NCBI GenBank assembly: GCA_003669575.1
Contig: QWOR01000089.1
Coordinates: 1 to 6,111, forward strand
Length of the DNA stretch: 6,111 bases
Source of the DNA: Planctomycetota bacterium
Lineage (GTDB): Bacteria > Planctomycetota > Planctomycetia > Planctomycetales > Planctomycetaceae
Direction of reading: 5' to 3'
The position numbers and the translations under genes were made by a program. Position 1 is the first letter of the stretch; each line of letters begins with the position of its first letter. The notes under the pieces were generated by a model, which was not told where the DNA came from, made no database searches, and saw nothing but the letters and a program-made list of their open reading frames with translations. Shown piece after piece: positions 5,040 through 6,111 of this stretch.

Positions 5040-6111
5040 GAGTTCCCCGGTGCCCACTGTGTCCAACCAAGAGCGTGAGCAGCCGAGCGCTCAGGACGCC
5101 ACTGGTCAAAGCAGCGTTCCGGTAACATTCCGCAACTCGACTGAACTGTTTGTGACGAATTTTCATAAACGGTTCACCGGTGTTTCCGCGACAGCCAACG
5201 GTGTCATCGCTCAACAGCTCAAATTGCGATCGTTAGAGCTGGTTGGAGATCCGCTGCCACTGGCTCCGGCTCCGATCTCATGGTGGCAGGCCGTTCGGAG
5301 ATCATGGCGAAAGCCAGAGAATCTTCCGTTTACGATCTGGCACGTCCGTCGCAATGCCGAGATGCTGGCCGGACTCATCGCTCGATACATCTTCCGGTGT
5401 CCGATCCGGCTGGTTTTTACATCCGCCGCCAAGCGCCGGCATTCGTGGTTTCCGCGAATGTTGATCTCAAGGATGGACGCAGTGATTGCGACCACGGCAA
5501 CAGCTGCTCAACTTGTCCCACACGTCGCAGCTGTTGTGCCACACGGAGTTGATATCGAGCGGTTCGTCCCACCCAGTGATCGAGAGAAGGCCTGGGCTGT
5601 GTCGGGATTTCCTGGTCGCTACGGGATTGGGATTGTGGGACGAGTTCGACCGGAGAAGGGCACCGACCTCTTCGTCGAGACCATGCTGCGAGTCCTTCCG
5701 CAGCGTCCGGACTTTACGGCGGTCATTATCGGTCAGGCTCTGGTAGGGAACGTGGCCTTTGAGCAGGAACTCAAGGCCAGACTCAAAGCTGCGGATCTGA
5801 GTGATCGTTGTCTCTTTATTGGCGAGATCCCATCGGGGCAGATGCCCGCGATGATGCAGTGTCTGTCGTTGCTCGTTGCTCCGCCCCGTTACGAAGGCTT
5901 CGGGATGACTCCTCTCGAAGCAATGGCCTGCGGTGCAGCTGTGGTGGCCACGGATACCGGAGCCTTTGCCGAAATGGTCACCGCAGGGGAGACTGGATAC
6001 GTGGTGCCGATCGGTGATCTCGACGCCCTGACGTCTGCTGTCTTGTCGATTACAGAAGACCCTGAACGGCTGGCGGTGATGGGGCAGACCGCTCGAAAGA
6101 GTGTGGTTGAG
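5029..6111 (+). CDS. GT4 family glycosyltransferase, LpcC-like (C-terminus cut by window edge)
   Basis: The frame opens after a TAA at 5008-5010 and stays open to the last base, giving 361 residues with no stop in view. It is a retaining GT-B glycosyltransferase of family GT4, transferring a sugar from a nucleotide donor on the cytosolic face. The N-terminal Rossmann domain has VTNFHKRFTGVSATANGVI (42-60), TIWHVRRNAEMLAGL (102-116), RLVFTSAAKRRHS (127-139) and RMDAVIATT (148-156). This order matches LpcC-type lipopolysaccharide-core mannosyltransferases. The C-terminal donor domain starts about 200: GRVRPEKG at 204-211 with phosphate-binding Arg205 and Lys210. The EX7E motif is EGFGMTPLE at 289-297, with Glu289 and Glu297. 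The first 35 or so residues are a Ser/Gln-rich extension; the ATG at 5038 is an alternative start. No strong Shine-Dalgarno site. Donor and acceptor are not shown by sequence; mannose and LPS core are inferred from LpcC resemblance. Confidence 0.9.
   Translation, partial: MSNMSSPVPTVSNQEREQPSAQDATGQSSVPVTFRNSTELFVTNFHKRFTGVSATANGVIAQQLKLRSLELVGDPLPLAPAPISWWQAVRRSWRKPENLPFTIWHVRRNAEMLAGLIARYIFRCPIRLVFTSAAKRRHSWFPRMLISRMDAVIATTATAAQLVPHVAAVVPHGVDIERFVPPSDREKAWAVSGFPGRYGIGIVGRVRPEKGTDLFVETMLRVLPQRPDFTAVIIGQALVGNVAFEQELKARLKAADLSDRCLFIGEIPSGQMPAMMQCLSLLVAPPRYEGFGMTPLEAMACGAAVVATDTGAFAEMVTAGETGYVVPIGDLDALTSAVLSITEDPERLAVMGQTARKSVVE

Overview
The window looks like chromosomal DNA of a planctomycete (Planctomycetota), moderately GC-rich. 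The clues are a phosphatidylserine decarboxylase with a long N-terminal extension ahead of its two membrane helices, a secreted proline-rich HEAT-like protein of unknown function, an LpcC-like glycosyltransferase, weak or absent Shine-Dalgarno sites, and long intergenic stretches with GC-rich inverted repeats. This assignment is from family resemblance, not from a search.

Layout: 1-367 (-) is the N-terminal third of an M29 aminopeptidase that runs off the left edge. 368-867 is a divergent intergenic region of about 500 bp. It carries a fragment resembling a dispersed GAACCAC/GGAGGCACAGAG repeat and a strong REP-like stem-loop. 868-1686 (+) is trpA and 1802-2791 (+) is psd, on the same strand 115 bp apart. 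2792-2930 is a short convergent gap with an intrinsic terminator serving the minus-strand gene. 2931-4352 (-) encodes an exported proline-rich, HEAT-like protein. 4353-5028 is a 676-bp divergent region with a nested inverted repeat and what may be the remains of a minus-strand gene. 5029-6111 (+) is a GT4 glycosyltransferase that runs off the right edge; it is open to the window end, so it lacks a stop codon here.

The genes do not form one pathway. TrpA is housekeeping tryptophan synthesis, Psd makes phosphatidylethanolamine in the inner membrane, and the glycosyltransferase probably acts on lipopolysaccharide core or another envelope glycan. Psd, the exported HEAT-like protein and the glycosyltransferase share only a loose envelope theme. 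I found no CRISPR array, tRNA, rRNA, insertion sequence, phage gene or defence cassette. The least explained parts are the two long intergenic regions and the exported protein.
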